IMG/VR virus record: IMGVR_UViG_3300022187_000330
Coordinates: 1 to 20,142 of that record
Reading direction: 5' to 3' (one strand)
Source of the DNA: a virus
DNA length: 20,142 nt
Position numbers and translations under genes: made by a program. Below, piece after piece: positions 1 to 7,681 of the stretch (position 1 is its first letter; each line of letters begins with the position of its first letter). Below the pieces are notes generated by a model that was given only the letters and a program-made list of their open reading frames with translations, had not been told where the DNA came from and made no database searches.

Positions 1-919
1 TTATTTCAAATCCAGCAAAAGGATCGTCAGAATTTTCGTCATCTTTATCCTCATCGGGTTCAGATTCTTTCCTAATACCAGCTTGTACGTAAAGAGCTAT
101 ATTTTCTGCTGTTGGATCTTCATCGCCAGGAAGTTTAAGATCTGGTATAGAATTAAAAAGTCTAATAGCCATAGCTTCATCTCCTTTTTCAAGAAGATCA
201 GCTATTTCGTTGTATTTTTGAAGCCTGTATTGTTGGTCTTTTTGGAAAGCAGTAAGTGCCTCCCCTTCTTTTGGTAACGCCCTATATCCATAAACTTTAT
301 TATCAACGTACAAAATTTCAAAACCACCCTTTTCTGCAGCTTTAACTTCAGCAGGAGTTAATTCCTTTTGACTCTTAAGTAATTGATCTAAATCACGAGC
401 AGTAAGTTTTCCAGAAGAAAGAATATCTTCAGGTATTCCTTTTCCTCTCAAAACAGACAGAACACCACGATTAAGAAGTTCAGTAGATTTAAATTGCCTT
501 TCTCTAGCGTCTCTTTGTTCTTCTAACCCCTTAAGATATTCTTTGTCTTTAAGGATTTCAAGTCGCTCTAATTGAATTTTTCTTTTAGTTTCTGCTTCTG
601 CTTGTTCAGCTTTATAGATTGAATCAGCAAGTTGTATTACTTTGCGATCATCACCAATAAGCTTACGTATTTCTTCAGCGTTAAGATCACCGTACAATCT
701 TTTTGCCATAGGCCTATTCAATAAAGGCTCAAGCATTTTTGTAGCGGCTTCTCCAAGTTCTTTCTTCTGTATTCTTTCCTTCCGCTTTTCAAGGCCAGAA
801 GGTATAGCACTAATCATTTGCTGATTAGCCTGAGCTTTAACAGCAGCTATCTTAGGAAGCATAGAGTAATCTTGGCGAAGTGCAGCAAGATTAAGGGGTG
901 ATGATGATTTAAGTGCCAT
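1..919 (-). CDS. Charged coiled-coil protein, partial (3' end beyond window)
   Basis: An open frame starts at ATG 919 and stays open to the left edge, giving 306 visible residues. It begins MALKSSSPLNLAALRQDYSM. The middle (about residues 45-150) is rich in Lys, Glu, Arg, Gln and Leu and looks helical or coiled-coil. The visible C-terminal part turns strongly acidic (EPDEDKDDENSDDP). The start lies 5 nt after the collagen-like gene's stop, so the two genes are probably co-translated. I do not recognise a family. Its place after the tail genes would suit an internal virion or ejection protein, but that is only position. Real coding is supported by a long uninterrupted frame in the same direction as all neighbours and by the tight junction. 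Confidence 0.82.
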   Translation of the reverse strand, partial: MALKSSSPLNLAALRQDYSMLPKIAAVKAQANQQMISAIPSGLEKRKERIQKKELGEAATKMLEPLLNRPMAKRLYGDLNAEEIRKLIGDDRKVIQLADSIYKAEQAEAETKRKIQLERLEILKDKEYLKGLEEQRDARERQFKSTELLNRGVLSVLRGKGIPEDILSSGKLTARDLDQLLKSQKELTPAEVKAAEKGGFEILYVDNKVYGYRALPKEGEALTAFQKDQQYRLQKYNEIADLLEKGDEAMAIRLFNSIPDLKLPGDEDPTAENIALYVQAGIRKESEPDEDKDDENSDDPFAGFEI

Positions 920-924
920 GATAA

Positions 925-2592
925 TTAAATGTTTATTCCACCTATATTTATTCCAGTGCCAGGAATAGTAAATCCACCTTGTCTTTCAGTCCCTCCAAAA
1001 CTAATAAAGTCCTTAGGAAGTAAACTAATACCAGTTTGAAGTAGCTGACCCTGCTGTTCTCTTCGAGCGCCTTCTCTAATAGCTTCAGAGTACTGTCTAG
1101 CAGCCTGTTCACCAAGGACATTCTGAATATCAGTTCCAGCAATTCCAAGGATTTGTCCAGGATCTACTCCAATATCAGGAGCCATTCTGCCATAAATACC
1201 AGACTCAATATCTGCCATCAATCCAGCAGTAGCTCTTTGCTGACCAAGAAGATTGCTTGCAAGTTGCAAGTTTACATTCCTTTGTTCTTCACGCAAACGT
1301 CCTGCTTGCTGTTCACGAAGAGCAGGGTCTAATGTTCTGCCAAGTGCAGCAGCTTGACCATAACCAGCTTGAGTAGCATCGCGAGCCTGAAGGAAAGATA
1401 ACGGACCCATAAGCCTTTCAGCTTCTACTCCTTGCATCTCAGCCCTACGAGCAAGTGATTTCATCAACGGGCTTTGGGCTTCACGTACTCCACCAGTAAT
1501 CTGGCGATAAAGACCAAGTGCAGTCTCTGCTTGCTGAGGAGACACAACCCGATCCAAGTCCAGCATAGACTGAATAAATGATGTAGCCTGAGGAAGAGAT
1601 CCTATTGCTGTTGGATATATGCCAGGAACTTGTCTTGCTTCAAAAGCTTGGATTTCATCAGGAGTAAGATAAGGTAAAAGGGCTTGTAAGTTTGAAACAT
1701 CGAATGTTCCAGTAGCTCCTCTTTCTCCTCTTTCACCACGTTCTCCACGTTCACCTTGCAAGCCTTGCTCTCCTTGTAAGCCTTGTAAACCTTGTTCCCC
1801 TTGCAAGCCTTGTAAACCTTGCAAACCTTGTTCGCCCTGTAAGCCACGTTCACCTTGCAATCCTTGTAAACCCTGGATACCTTGCAGTCCTTGCAGTCCT
1901 TGCAGTCCTTGGATACCTTGTATACCTTGTAGTCCTTGCAGTCCCTGTTCCCCACGTTCTCCTTGAATGCCTTGCAAGCCTTGTTCGCCTCTTTCGCCTT
2001 GGATACCCTGAAGCCCTTGCTCTCCACGTTCACCCTGGATGCCTTGTTCTCCTTGTAAACCTTGCTCTCCTTGTGGACCTTCTTGGTTCGTTATTTGGTT
2101 CCTAAGAGAATCTAAAATCTGTCCAAGGGTAAGTCCATTCTGTACAACTTGATCCAAAAGACTAACACCTTGACCCATTCTGTCATATGGACTATCGCCA
2201 CCTCCTTGTGTTGGCCTTGTTCCGCCATATCCACCATAAATTCCTTCCATATCAATACCCCCTAAATCATTGCCAAAAACATCGGCATCTATAATTGATC
2301 CATCTTCAACATTAAGTCCAGTTTCGTAAATAGAATAATCTGTAGGATCGTAATTACTTGAATCTCCAGTTTCTGGAGGAACATAAGCATCATCACCTTT
2401 TTGAATATATTCTTCAGGAATTGAAAAATCATCTTCAGAAAGACCGTAGTCACCAAGAACCCTTCTAATTCTATCACTATCAAGTTGACCAGCAAGAGCA
2501 AGCTCATCAAAGGTAGCAAGGATTTCTTGCTCTTCCTCCTCGGTGTAGTCTTCTTCGTCTTCGTCGTCTTGGTTGTATTCGTATTCTTGCAT
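925..2592 (-). CDS. Collagen-like virion protein
   Basis: I take ATG 2592 as the start (555 aa). It is preceded by an AAGG/AAGGA ribosome site, and the frame further upstream opens only with TTG at 2685. The N-terminal part (1-170) is very acidic ([14 protein letters not shown] near residue 10) and then Gly/Tyr-rich. Residues 172-294 are 41 uninterrupted Gly-X-Y triplets, mostly GLQ, GEQ, GIQ and GER. The C-terminal 260 residues are Gln/Ala/Arg-rich and look helical (for example [20 protein letters not shown]), ending in a Gly/Ile-rich tail. Known phage collagen-like proteins are usually trimeric fibre or appendage parts. The long helical C-terminus and the coiled-coil neighbour would also fit an internal or tail-tip virion protein. 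The triplets have almost no proline, which is unusual. The call as collagen-like is secure; the virion role is inferred. Confidence 0.85.
   Translation of the reverse strand: MQEYEYNQDDEDEEDYTEEEEQEILATFDELALAGQLDSDRIRRVLGDYGLSEDDFSIPEEYIQKGDDAYVPPETGDSSNYDPTDYSIYETGLNVEDGSIIDADVFGNDLGGIDMEGIYGGYGGTRPTQGGGDSPYDRMGQGVSLLDQVVQNGLTLGQILDSLRNQITNQEGPQGEQGLQGEQGIQGERGEQGLQGIQGERGEQGLQGIQGERGEQGLQGLQGIQGIQGLQGLQGLQGIQGLQGLQGERGLQGEQGLQGLQGLQGEQGLQGLQGEQGLQGERGERGERGERGATGTFDVSNLQALLPYLTPDEIQAFEARQVPGIYPTAIGSLPQATSFIQSMLDLDRVVSPQQAETALGLYRQITGGVREAQSPLMKSLARRAEMQGVEAERLMGPLSFLQARDATQAGYGQAAALGRTLDPALREQQAGRLREEQRNVNLQLASNLLGQQRATAGLMADIESGIYGRMAPDIGVDPGQILGIAGTDIQNVLGEQAARQYSEAIREGARREQQGQLLQTGISLLPKDFISFGGTERQGGFTIPGTGINIGGINI
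1711..2079 (-). repeat. Gly-X-Y (collagen) coding repeat, 41 triplets
   Basis: This is a 9-base-periodic tract encoding triplets such as GLQ, GEQ, GIQ and GER. Position Y is Gln in about 34 of 41 triplets and Arg in most of the rest; Pro occurs once, in the first triplet GPQ. The last complete units before the tract ends are [15 protein letters not shown]. The DNA units (CAAGGT/CTT permutations) differ by synonymous changes, so the tract is kept as protein rather than as a recent identical expansion. Confidence 0.9.
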
Positions 2593-2611
2593 CCTTATCC
2601 TTCCAATACCG

Positions 2612-2664
2612 CTACTTGAGGGTATATCCCGTAGTTTATATCTGTCTGTGGAAAATACATTATA
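2612..2664 (-). promoter_or_regulatory. Candidate promoter and leader hairpin before collagen-like gene
   Basis: The minus strand has a perfect TATAAT at 2664-2659, starting 3 nt past the tail-fibre stop codon. A weak -35 (TTG-containing, CTTGGG) lies about 17 nt upstream, still inside the fibre gene. Downstream, 2634-2612 forms a small hairpin (CTAC GGG, loop ATATA, CCC, bulge, GTAG) in what would be the leader. The leader then reaches a good ribosome site and ATG 2592. This is one of only two places in the operon with a real intergenic leader. The -35 match is poor. Confidence 0.4.
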
Positions 2665-2666
2665 CT

Positions 2667-3869
2667 TTAGTGTAGTGCCACCCAAGATCCGTTAGCGTAC
2701 CCGTAGAACTTGTTTACGCTTGTGTTGTAAATCATCTCGCCATTAGTCGGGGACGAGATAGCGTTCATCTGCGTAGTAGTCATCCTAGGCAGTATTACAC
2801 CACCCGTTGTAGATGTTACTTCTAGTGGAGCAGATGGCAACGAAGTCCCTATGCCTACGTTTCCAGCAGAGCTGTCAATAAAAAGTTTTGTAGACAAACC
2901 GTTTGCTGTCCTAAATGAATGAGTCTCTGCATCATAAAAGGATTTATTTGCAAATGAAGCATGACTCTCTCCATACAACTCAATGTTTGCGCCGCCCGAG
3001 TTACCACCTTGAATCGTGATATTGGCAGCACCGTCTCCACTTTTTAGCAGAGGCGTTATAACCGCAGATGTAATTCTTCCAGTTCCTACAACATGAAGAG
3101 TATCTGAAGGCGATGTAGTTCCAATTCCTACTTGGGGACCTGTTAGAATGGTTATAGCGTCACCATCAACAGTGTTGCCAGATGCTCTATATCCAATTTG
3201 TAAAGCGTTAGAATCTTCACCATGCAAGTACCACCATCTGGCACCATTGCCCCAAATGCCTATTCTAGCTCCGCTTGCATCGTAAGCGCCTAGTTTAGCA
3301 TTACCACCAATTTGAGTATTTATATCTGAAGTGGTCCCTAAACCAACGCAGTTCGTAGACGCATCTACAAACAATGTGCCTGAGTCGAAGTTAGCATCAT
3401 CGGATGCCGTGAGGGTAGTAAATGCTCCAGATCCAGTTCCATCTACCTTTGAATCAGCGTAAGCCTTTATGCTTTGCTGGGTAGCTAATGAAGTAGCGGA
3501 GTCAGAAACCATGTTATCCTCATCCAAAATAGTTACTTCAGCAGGTGCAGCAGAACTGCCAGAAACATTGCCAAGAACCGTAAGGTTAGTAAAATTTTCT
3601 ATCTTAGCCTTAGTAACATTGCTGTCTATAATCTTAGCAGTACTAACTGAGTTCGATGCCAGTTTAACAGTAGTAACTGCGCCAGTAGCAATCTTGCCAG
3701 TATCAATCCCTAGATCCTTAACAATAATTGCCCCAGAGCCAGCCAACTGAGTAGAGATTGAGTCTACTGCTCCTGAAGCAAACACAGCATCATTAACTGC
3801 ATTGTTTAAAGAACTTGCTGTTACCTGATCTCCGTTAGCAAACGTGTTTCCTGTTGTAAGTACTGCCAT
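2667..3869 (-). CDS. Tail fibre protein
   Basis: 400 aa, ATG start, with a one-base TAATG overlap with the nozzle gene. The N-terminal part (about 1-140) has the loose repeat style of phage fibres (GAVTTVKLASNSVSTAKI, then DSNVTKAKIENF), followed by ATQQSIKAYADSKVDG. The middle and end carry three beta-rich fibre motifs: VGLGTTSD, VGIGTTSP and VGIGTSLP. The C-terminus (VILPRMTTTQMNAISSPTNG, then MIYNTSVNKFYGYANGSWV) is a tip segment widely seen at the ends of phage and bacterial fibres, where it probably helps trimer formation or receptor contact. It lies just after the nozzle gene, which fits a fibre attached to a short tail. No intramolecular chaperone or enzyme domain is visible. Confidence 0.85.
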   Translation of the reverse strand: MAVLTTGNTFANGDQVTASSLNNAVNDAVFASGAVDSISTQLAGSGAIIVKDLGIDTGKIATGAVTTVKLASNSVSTAKIIDSNVTKAKIENFTNLTVLGNVSGSSAAPAEVTILDEDNMVSDSATSLATQQSIKAYADSKVDGTGSGAFTTLTASDDANFDSGTLFVDASTNCVGLGTTSDINTQIGGNAKLGAYDASGARIGIWGNGARWWYLHGEDSNALQIGYRASGNTVDGDAITILTGPQVGIGTTSPSDTLHVVGTGRITSAVITPLLKSGDGAANITIQGGNSGGANIELYGESHASFANKSFYDAETHSFRTANGLSTKLFIDSSAGNVGIGTSLPSAPLEVTSTTGGVILPRMTTTQMNAISSPTNGEMIYNTSVNKFYGYANGSWVALH

Positions 3870-6064
3870 TATTCTGCCTTATCTAAACTTCTAAATGATG
3901 TAGCTCCAGCTACCTTTAATGCTCTTAATCTAGGTCGTCCCTTAGTTGTCGTTAATTTAAACTGTAATCCGTAAGCTCTTCTGTTTCCGAATCTGCCCCT
4001 TAATGAGACATCTTCGTCAATAGCAAGAGGAGATCCATTAAGATCACTAATGCTGCTTAGGTCTATTATATCATCTATATTTTCTGTGATTGCCTGCAAA
4101 TCTCCATCTGAAGTATTATCTTCACTGGACTGAATATGCAAGTCAAAATTGTTCCATTTTTTCCTATCTAAAGAATTAAGATTAAACATCCTAGTAATAA
4201 CTGAAGAGGAAACTTGAGAATTAGTAACGGTACCATCTACTTGAACTATGTACAAATCCCTATCGTCAGATCTAGATTCGTACCTATGAACTCCACCGTT
4301 ACGGTTTATTGCGTACACTGACCGCTTATCTCCTTCACCAGCAACAGTTAACTCACTGTACTGCCATTCAGGGTCGTTTATGCTGTCTATAGATTCCCAT
4401 TGCTTGTTAAGAAAATTGTAAATAAGCAAAGCGTTATTAGTGGTGCTATCATCAAGTGGAACAGCTAAGTAGTACCTATTATTGAAATAAACGGACTTAG
4501 CTTTGCTTGCGTACTCCTTGTTAATTCTCTTAATAGTGCCTTCAATGGAAGCTGACAGTGGAACATCTTGTCCTCTAAGATTGTACAAATCAATAAAGTC
4601 TAGTCCATAAACTCCATTGTCGGACAAAAATATCATACTATTACCTATCTGCTGTATGCTATCCCTGGCTAAACAACCAACCTCGTTAGTAATTAACTGA
4701 GATACTGAGCTTCCTAAGTCTAAACTGTTGGCAACAATATGTACACTATTGCGATTAAAGACAACCAACTTGTCATCCGAAAAAGAATGAAAGCCTACAA
4801 TAAAATCAGCAGCACCAGCATTAAATCTAAACTGCCCGTAAATTCTATCGTAAGTATCTGCATCCAGTATATCCGAAAACAGCACTTCATCAACAATATT
4901 TCGATTAGTAATAACAGCCGATCCAGACGTTCCTGTTACATCGTACTGATACGGCACAATCAATCTACGTTGATGATACGTTCCAAATGCAGGAGCAGGA
5001 GAGTGCGTAAATCCTAGTCCAATAGAAACTGGCTGCTGAAAAACAACTCCACTAATATTGCTTTGATTAGATAATTGAACGTAAAAATCTACAGTAAAAG
5101 CAGTATCATCTCTTTCGGCTACAATAAATTGATCTCCTATTGTAAAAGTTGAAGGAGATCCTACACTTTCTATAGTAAAAGTATCCCCGACACTCAAACC
5201 GTTCATTGCTACCAAGTTAGCAAAAGTAGCAGTAGCTTTGCCATCAACAATATCAACATCATTTGGAGTAAGTTGCTTTGGTTGACTGTAGTCTCCGTTG
5301 CTAACAAGAGAAAATGTAGGAGAAGAAATATCTCCATCCCACTCCATTGCAATGTCTCCTTTACGGAAAATGTACAACTTATTAAAGGCTTGAATTACTG
5401 TGCTTCCTTCAGGAACAGTTTCTCCAGCAGGATAAGTAAGCGTTACAGTAGTAGCTCCTGAATCAGCAGTCTTAACTAGAACAGTGCTGTTAGTAGCTAC
5501 ACAAGCTACATAGGATTCAGAATCATTATTAGGATCTGAGAACTCGCAAGAAGCTTCAATAAAGTTACCAGCGGTAGCGTCTAGCTTCATGCCAGTAACA
5601 GTTAGTCCATCATCGGTAGGACTACTATCTAATCCAGTTACGGTGTAAGTAATAACGTAATCACTTATTCGGGTCGCAATAAAATTTCCATTAGGATTTA
5701 TTAACCCAGTGTAATCAAATCCACTAATGTTTACCCCAGTACCATCTATTATCCCGTGAGGATTAGTTCCAAAATCTATAGTAATAAGATCACCAACTCT
5801 AGTAAAAGAACTAACAGCAGGAATTGATTCGTACAGATAAAACGGCAATGTAAAAACGCCAGCAGTAAACGGAGATGAAAATAACTCAATACCTTTTCTT
5901 GGTTGCCACTCTCCGTTCAAATCCATACGGCCATTATTAGATTCAGTCAAAATACCTGGACGCAACTGATCTGGCCTTAACTTATTGTTAAAGCCTGTGA
6001 ACCCTTGGTCTAGATCCTCTTGAATCCGGTTATCTAAATTTCCGTATGAACTGTACCTTGCCAT
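3869..6064 (-). CDS. Tail nozzle / tail tubular protein B-like
   Basis: 731 aa, ATG start directly adjoining the previous stop. Repeated beta-strand blocks typical of the beta-propeller tail nozzles of short-tailed phages (P22 gp10, T7 gp12 type) are visible at about 415-620: a block with DDKLVVFNRNSVHIVANSLD, then MIFLSDNGVYGLDFIDLYNL, YFNNRYYLAVPLDD, NALLIYNFLNKQWESIDS and SVYAINRNGGVHRYE. The N-terminus (GNLDNRIQEDLDQGFTGFNN, with LRPDQLRPG soon after) resembles the adaptor-facing segment of such proteins. The product would plug the end of the tail and mount the fibre. It is encoded next to the fibre but 5 kb from the adaptor, an ordering that separates the two tube components. The assignment rests on fold-type motifs, not on a close match. 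Confidence 0.8.
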   Translation of the reverse strand: MARYSSYGNLDNRIQEDLDQGFTGFNNKLRPDQLRPGILTESNNGRMDLNGEWQPRKGIELFSSPFTAGVFTLPFYLYESIPAVSSFTRVGDLITIDFGTNPHGIIDGTGVNISGFDYTGLINPNGNFIATRISDYVITYTVTGLDSSPTDDGLTVTGMKLDATAGNFIEASCEFSDPNNDSESYVACVATNSTVLVKTADSGATTVTLTYPAGETVPEGSTVIQAFNKLYIFRKGDIAMEWDGDISSPTFSLVSNGDYSQPKQLTPNDVDIVDGKATATFANLVAMNGLSVGDTFTIESVGSPSTFTIGDQFIVAERDDTAFTVDFYVQLSNQSNISGVVFQQPVSIGLGFTHSPAPAFGTYHQRRLIVPYQYDVTGTSGSAVITNRNIVDEVLFSDILDADTYDRIYGQFRFNAGAADFIVGFHSFSDDKLVVFNRNSVHIVANSLDLGSSVSQLITNEVGCLARDSIQQIGNSMIFLSDNGVYGLDFIDLYNLRGQDVPLSASIEGTIKRINKEYASKAKSVYFNNRYYLAVPLDDSTTNNALLIYNFLNKQWESIDSINDPEWQYSELTVAGEGDKRSVYAINRNGGVHRYESRSDDRDLYIVQVDGTVTNSQVSSSVITRMFNLNSLDRKKWNNFDLHIQSSEDNTSDGDLQAITENIDDIIDLSSISDLNGSPLAIDEDVSLRGRFGNRRAYGLQFKLTTTKGRPRLRALKVAGATSFRSLDKAE

Positions 6065-6358
6065 CTAGTATTTGCCTTTTCTGCTTTTAGGAGAACTCTT
6101 AGTACTTCCACCCTTGCCTGCCCACAACTCGGTACAGGCTAAGTGTTTAGCTGTTCCTGGTTTTGCTGTGCTGCACTTATGTCTAGCCTTAAAAGATCTT
6201 CTGGCTGCATCAGAATAGTTATGCCCGTAGCCAGTAGCTCCTGCATGGACAAGCTTACGCTTACCATCTATGCAGTACAGCTTCATTATCTTCTTACCTG
6301 GACGGGTGCTTTTCTTCACCTGCCCACAACTCATTGATGCTTTAGGACTTTTTGCCAC
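6065..6358 (-). CDS. Small basic Cys-containing protein
   Basis: 97 aa from GTG 6358, which overlaps the previous gene by 17 nt; an in-frame ATG at 6334 (89 aa) is the alternative. The protein is rich in Lys, Ser and Gly with four Cys (SCGQ, YCID, HKCS, ACTE). It has a central motif AGATGYGHNYSDAARRSFKA followed by RHKC. The basic tail ends KSSPKSRKGKY. The spaced Cys/His residues would allow metal binding. I do not recognise a named function. It closes a block of five consecutive tiny basic genes, and its stop abuts the nozzle start. Confidence 0.75.
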   Translation of the reverse strand: MAKSPKASMSCGQVKKSTRPGKKIMKLYCIDGKRKLVHAGATGYGHNYSDAARRSFKARHKCSTAKPGTAKHLACTELWAGKGGSTKSSPKSRKGKY

Positions 6359-6623
6359 GTTGTATTGATTGTACTCTTCGAGGTTTACCTGCTGGTTGTC
6401 CCAGACGTTTCTTCTGGGCTATCCTTGATTGTTTCTGAGATGCTGTCATTTCGCTTGCTGTGACTGGTGTACGGCTGCTGACGCGCTTTGAAGGACGACA
6501 GTAGGGTGTACCCCGTCCATCTCCCTCAGATCGACCACAGGGCTTTCCAGTGCGTACATCTACCCACTTCTCCTTGAACCACCGCTTAAGGTCAGCACCT
6601 GCCTTTGTCTTCCGTACAGCCAT
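6342..6623 (-). CDS. Small basic protein resembling DUF5872
   Basis: 93 aa, ATG start sharing a base with the previous stop (TAATG). The N-terminal half has LKRWFKEKWVDVRTGKPCGR, then a Gly-rich spacer and YCRPSKRVSSRTPVTASEMT. This pattern is one I associate with the DUF5872 type found in viruses, including marine ones (from memory, not searched). It has two Cys and a long Arg/Lys/Gln-rich C-terminal tail ending QRGKKS. The function is unknown. The size, charge and setting suggest a nucleic-acid-binding or minor virion protein. Confidence 0.78.
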   Translation of the reverse strand: MAVRKTKAGADLKRWFKEKWVDVRTGKPCGRSEGDGRGTPYCRPSKRVSSRTPVTASEMTASQKQSRIAQKKRLGQPAGKPRRVQSIQRGKKS

Positions 6624-6754
6624 TACTTCTTCTTGCGTTTGCCCCAGTTAGCAGCACCTACCTTGCGACACTTGGCTATAGCCCCACTTGCGTACGCAGA
6701 TGGAAACACTTTGTACCGTGCCTTAACTTTTTTGTAGCAAGCGTCCTTGGGCAT
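6623..6754 (-). CDS. 43-aa basic protein
   Basis: A short frame, ATG 6754 to TAA 6623, which shares a base with both neighbours (TGATG upstream, TAATG downstream). It begins MPKDACYKKVKARYKVFPSA and continues with YASGAIAKCRKVGAANWGK and a KRKKK tail. The segment from VFPSAYASG to NWGK is a motif I recall from small proteins of marine phages. It has two Cys and about one third Lys/Arg. The exact one-base joins on both sides argue strongly that it is real. Function unknown. Confidence 0.75.
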   Translation of the reverse strand: MPKDACYKKVKARYKVFPSAYASGAIAKCRKVGAANWGKRKKK

Positions 6755-6855
6755 CACTTCTTTTTTCTACCGGAACATTTCTTGCATTTGCACCCTCTGG
6801 CAAATATCGCCATGACGGTAGCTCCTGCATCTTTAAGATCAAACAAACACTTCAT
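6754..6855 (-). CDS. 33-aa Cys/Lys-rich peptide
   Basis: ATG 6855 to TGA 6754. The peptide begins MKCLFDLKDAGATVMAIFAR and ends GCKCKKCSGRKKK. The C-terminal C-X-C-X-X-C cluster in a Lys-rich tail could bind metal or form disulphides. It shares one base with the gene before (TAATG) and one with the gene after (TGATG), which supports translation as part of a coupled chain. No family recognised. Confidence 0.65.
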   Translation of the reverse strand: MKCLFDLKDAGATVMAIFARGCKCKKCSGRKKK

Positions 6856-6917
6856 TAGCGTTTTTTCCCACCCTTAGATCCGTAACCACCTTTGCCTTTT
6901 CTTTTTCCGCAAGCCAT
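6855..6917 (-). CDS. 20-aa Gly/Lys-rich peptide
   Basis: ATG 6917 to TAA 6855, encoding MACGKRKGKGGYGSKGGKKR. Nearly every residue is Lys, Arg or Gly, with one Cys and one Tyr. The start follows the upstream membrane-protein stop by 1 nt, and the stop shares a base with the next ATG. It is very short, and the main support is its exact fit in the chain of coupled genes. It could be a packaged DNA- or RNA-binding peptide, but this is a guess from charge. Confidence 0.55.
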   Translation of the reverse strand: MACGKRKGKGGYGSKGGKKR

Positions 6918-6918
6918 A

Positions 6919-7140
6919 TCACTTATCCTCTGTTTCTTTTTTCCTAATCTTAATTCCAAGTACAACAAAATATATGCCTAGGCTAGTAGATACCAAACTA
7001 AGGACTCCACCAACCACTCCAAGTATTGTGTTTAGTTCTGCTATCCTGTCCAACATAGTACCCGTTGCAGCCAATAAACCACCAAGGGAAAAACCAAACC
7101 CCCTTAAGAAAGATTCATGTGCTGCCTCTGGTAAGTTCAT
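6919..7140 (-). CDS. Two-helix membrane protein, holin-like
   Basis: I chose ATG 7140 (73 aa) because it makes an ATGA overlap with the previous stop; an in-frame GTG at 7185 would add 15 residues overlapping the neighbour. Two hydrophobic segments are visible: about residues 13-29 (FSLGGLLAATGTMLDRIA region) and 33-57 (ILGVVGGVLSLVSTSLGIYF). A charged tail KIRKKETEDK follows. Size, two helices and charged end fit a small class II-type holin or antiholin. It follows another predicted membrane protein, so the two may act together in lysis. No endolysin is present in the window to confirm this. Confidence 0.65.
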   Translation of the reverse strand: MNLPEAAHESFLRGFGFSLGGLLAATGTMLDRIAELNTILGVVGGVLSLVSTSLGIYFVVLGIKIRKKETEDK

Positions 7141-7601
7141 TCTGAAAATAGTCTCTTGTTTAAGTCTCGTTGTCCGAAATACCACCCGCCGTAAGCGAAT
7201 GCTATTGTGAAAATTTGCTGGAGAATGACATCCTGGTATTGATCAGGCATCTGGAAGTACAGGATGCCAGCTAGAATGTGTACGCCTACAGCCAGCAATG
7301 GACGCACAGATCCCTTAAATACAAAGTGCCATATCAACAGACCCTTCTGCCAAGGCTTCTCTGCTATGCTGGCTACAGATACCAACGCATCACTCTCATG
7401 CTGGGCTGCTTTCTGAGACGCTTGGAAGTCTGCACTATCAGCAGCAATAGTTCCCTTGTCGATTTGGAGCTTTACCATCTCCCTTTCGATTTCGGCTTGG
7501 GCTTTCATGCCTTTAATCTTCAGCCATCCAGACGCAACAGATCCAGCAATCCCAAGAATGCCGCCTGTCCCTGCGTTAGTTAGTGCTTGAATGAAGTCCA
7601 T
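7137..7601 (-). CDS. Holin-like membrane protein (three-helix type)
   Basis: 154 aa, ATG start sharing a base with the 26-aa peptide's stop (TAATG). An N-terminal Gly/Ala-rich hydrophobic segment (about 11-29, GTGGILGIAGSVASGWLKIK) is followed by a charged amphipathic helix (KAQAEIEREMVKLQIDKG). Two further hydrophobic segments sit near the C-terminus: SVRPLLAVGVHILAGILYF and ILQQIFTIAFAYGGWYFGQ. The layout, including the VRP motif before the second segment, resembles the three-helix holins known from gene transfer agents and many phages. It would make pores in the host inner membrane. The assignment is from topology and general resemblance only. Confidence 0.7.
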   Translation of the reverse strand: MDFIQALTNAGTGGILGIAGSVASGWLKIKGMKAQAEIEREMVKLQIDKGTIAADSADFQASQKAAQHESDALVSVASIAEKPWQKGLLIWHFVFKGSVRPLLAVGVHILAGILYFQMPDQYQDVILQQIFTIAFAYGGWYFGQRDLNKRLFSE

Positions 7602-7681
7602 TATTTACGTAAGCGTTCTAGTGTTTCAGCTATTACGTAAGCTAAAATTAAGAATGCTGCTAGTGATAGTATTACTGTCAT
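7601..7681 (-). CDS. 26-aa single-span membrane peptide
   Basis: ATG 7681 overlaps the preceding stop as ATGA, and its TAA shares a base with the next ATG. The peptide starts MTVILSLAAFLILAYVIAET and ends LERLRK. It has one hydrophobic span of about 16-17 residues, then a charged tail. This matches the look of tiny lysis-associated membrane peptides, and it opens the membrane-protein cassette. Both junctions are exact, so I think it is translated. Confidence 0.65.
   Translation of the reverse strand: MTVILSLAAFLILAYVIAETLERLRK

Noticed and set aside
1602-2033. 143-codon Lys/Cys-rich minus-strand frame that looks like a Cys-rich repeat protein
   Set aside because: It is the shifted frame of the collagen repeat (CAAGGTTTA-type units read as CKVYK); the repeat in the main frame is regular Gly-X-Y over 41 triplets.
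1711-2079. Short direct repeats resembling a CRISPR array or minisatellite
   Set aside because: The period follows codons and the units differ by synonymous changes; there are no unique spacers.
2593-2685. N-terminal extension of the collagen-like protein from TTG 2685
   Set aside because: It overlaps the fibre gene's end and would cover the TATAAT and leader hairpin; ATG 2592 has a good ribosome site.
4739-5017. Plus-strand frame of 92 codons inside the nozzle gene
   Set aside because: It is antisense to a confident gene, with no support from start signal or neighbours.
7141-7185. N-terminal extension of the two-helix membrane protein from GTG 7185
   Set aside because: It would overlap the previous gene by 49 nt and add a charged stretch read in a shadow frame; ATG 7140 gives an ATGA junction like its neighbours.
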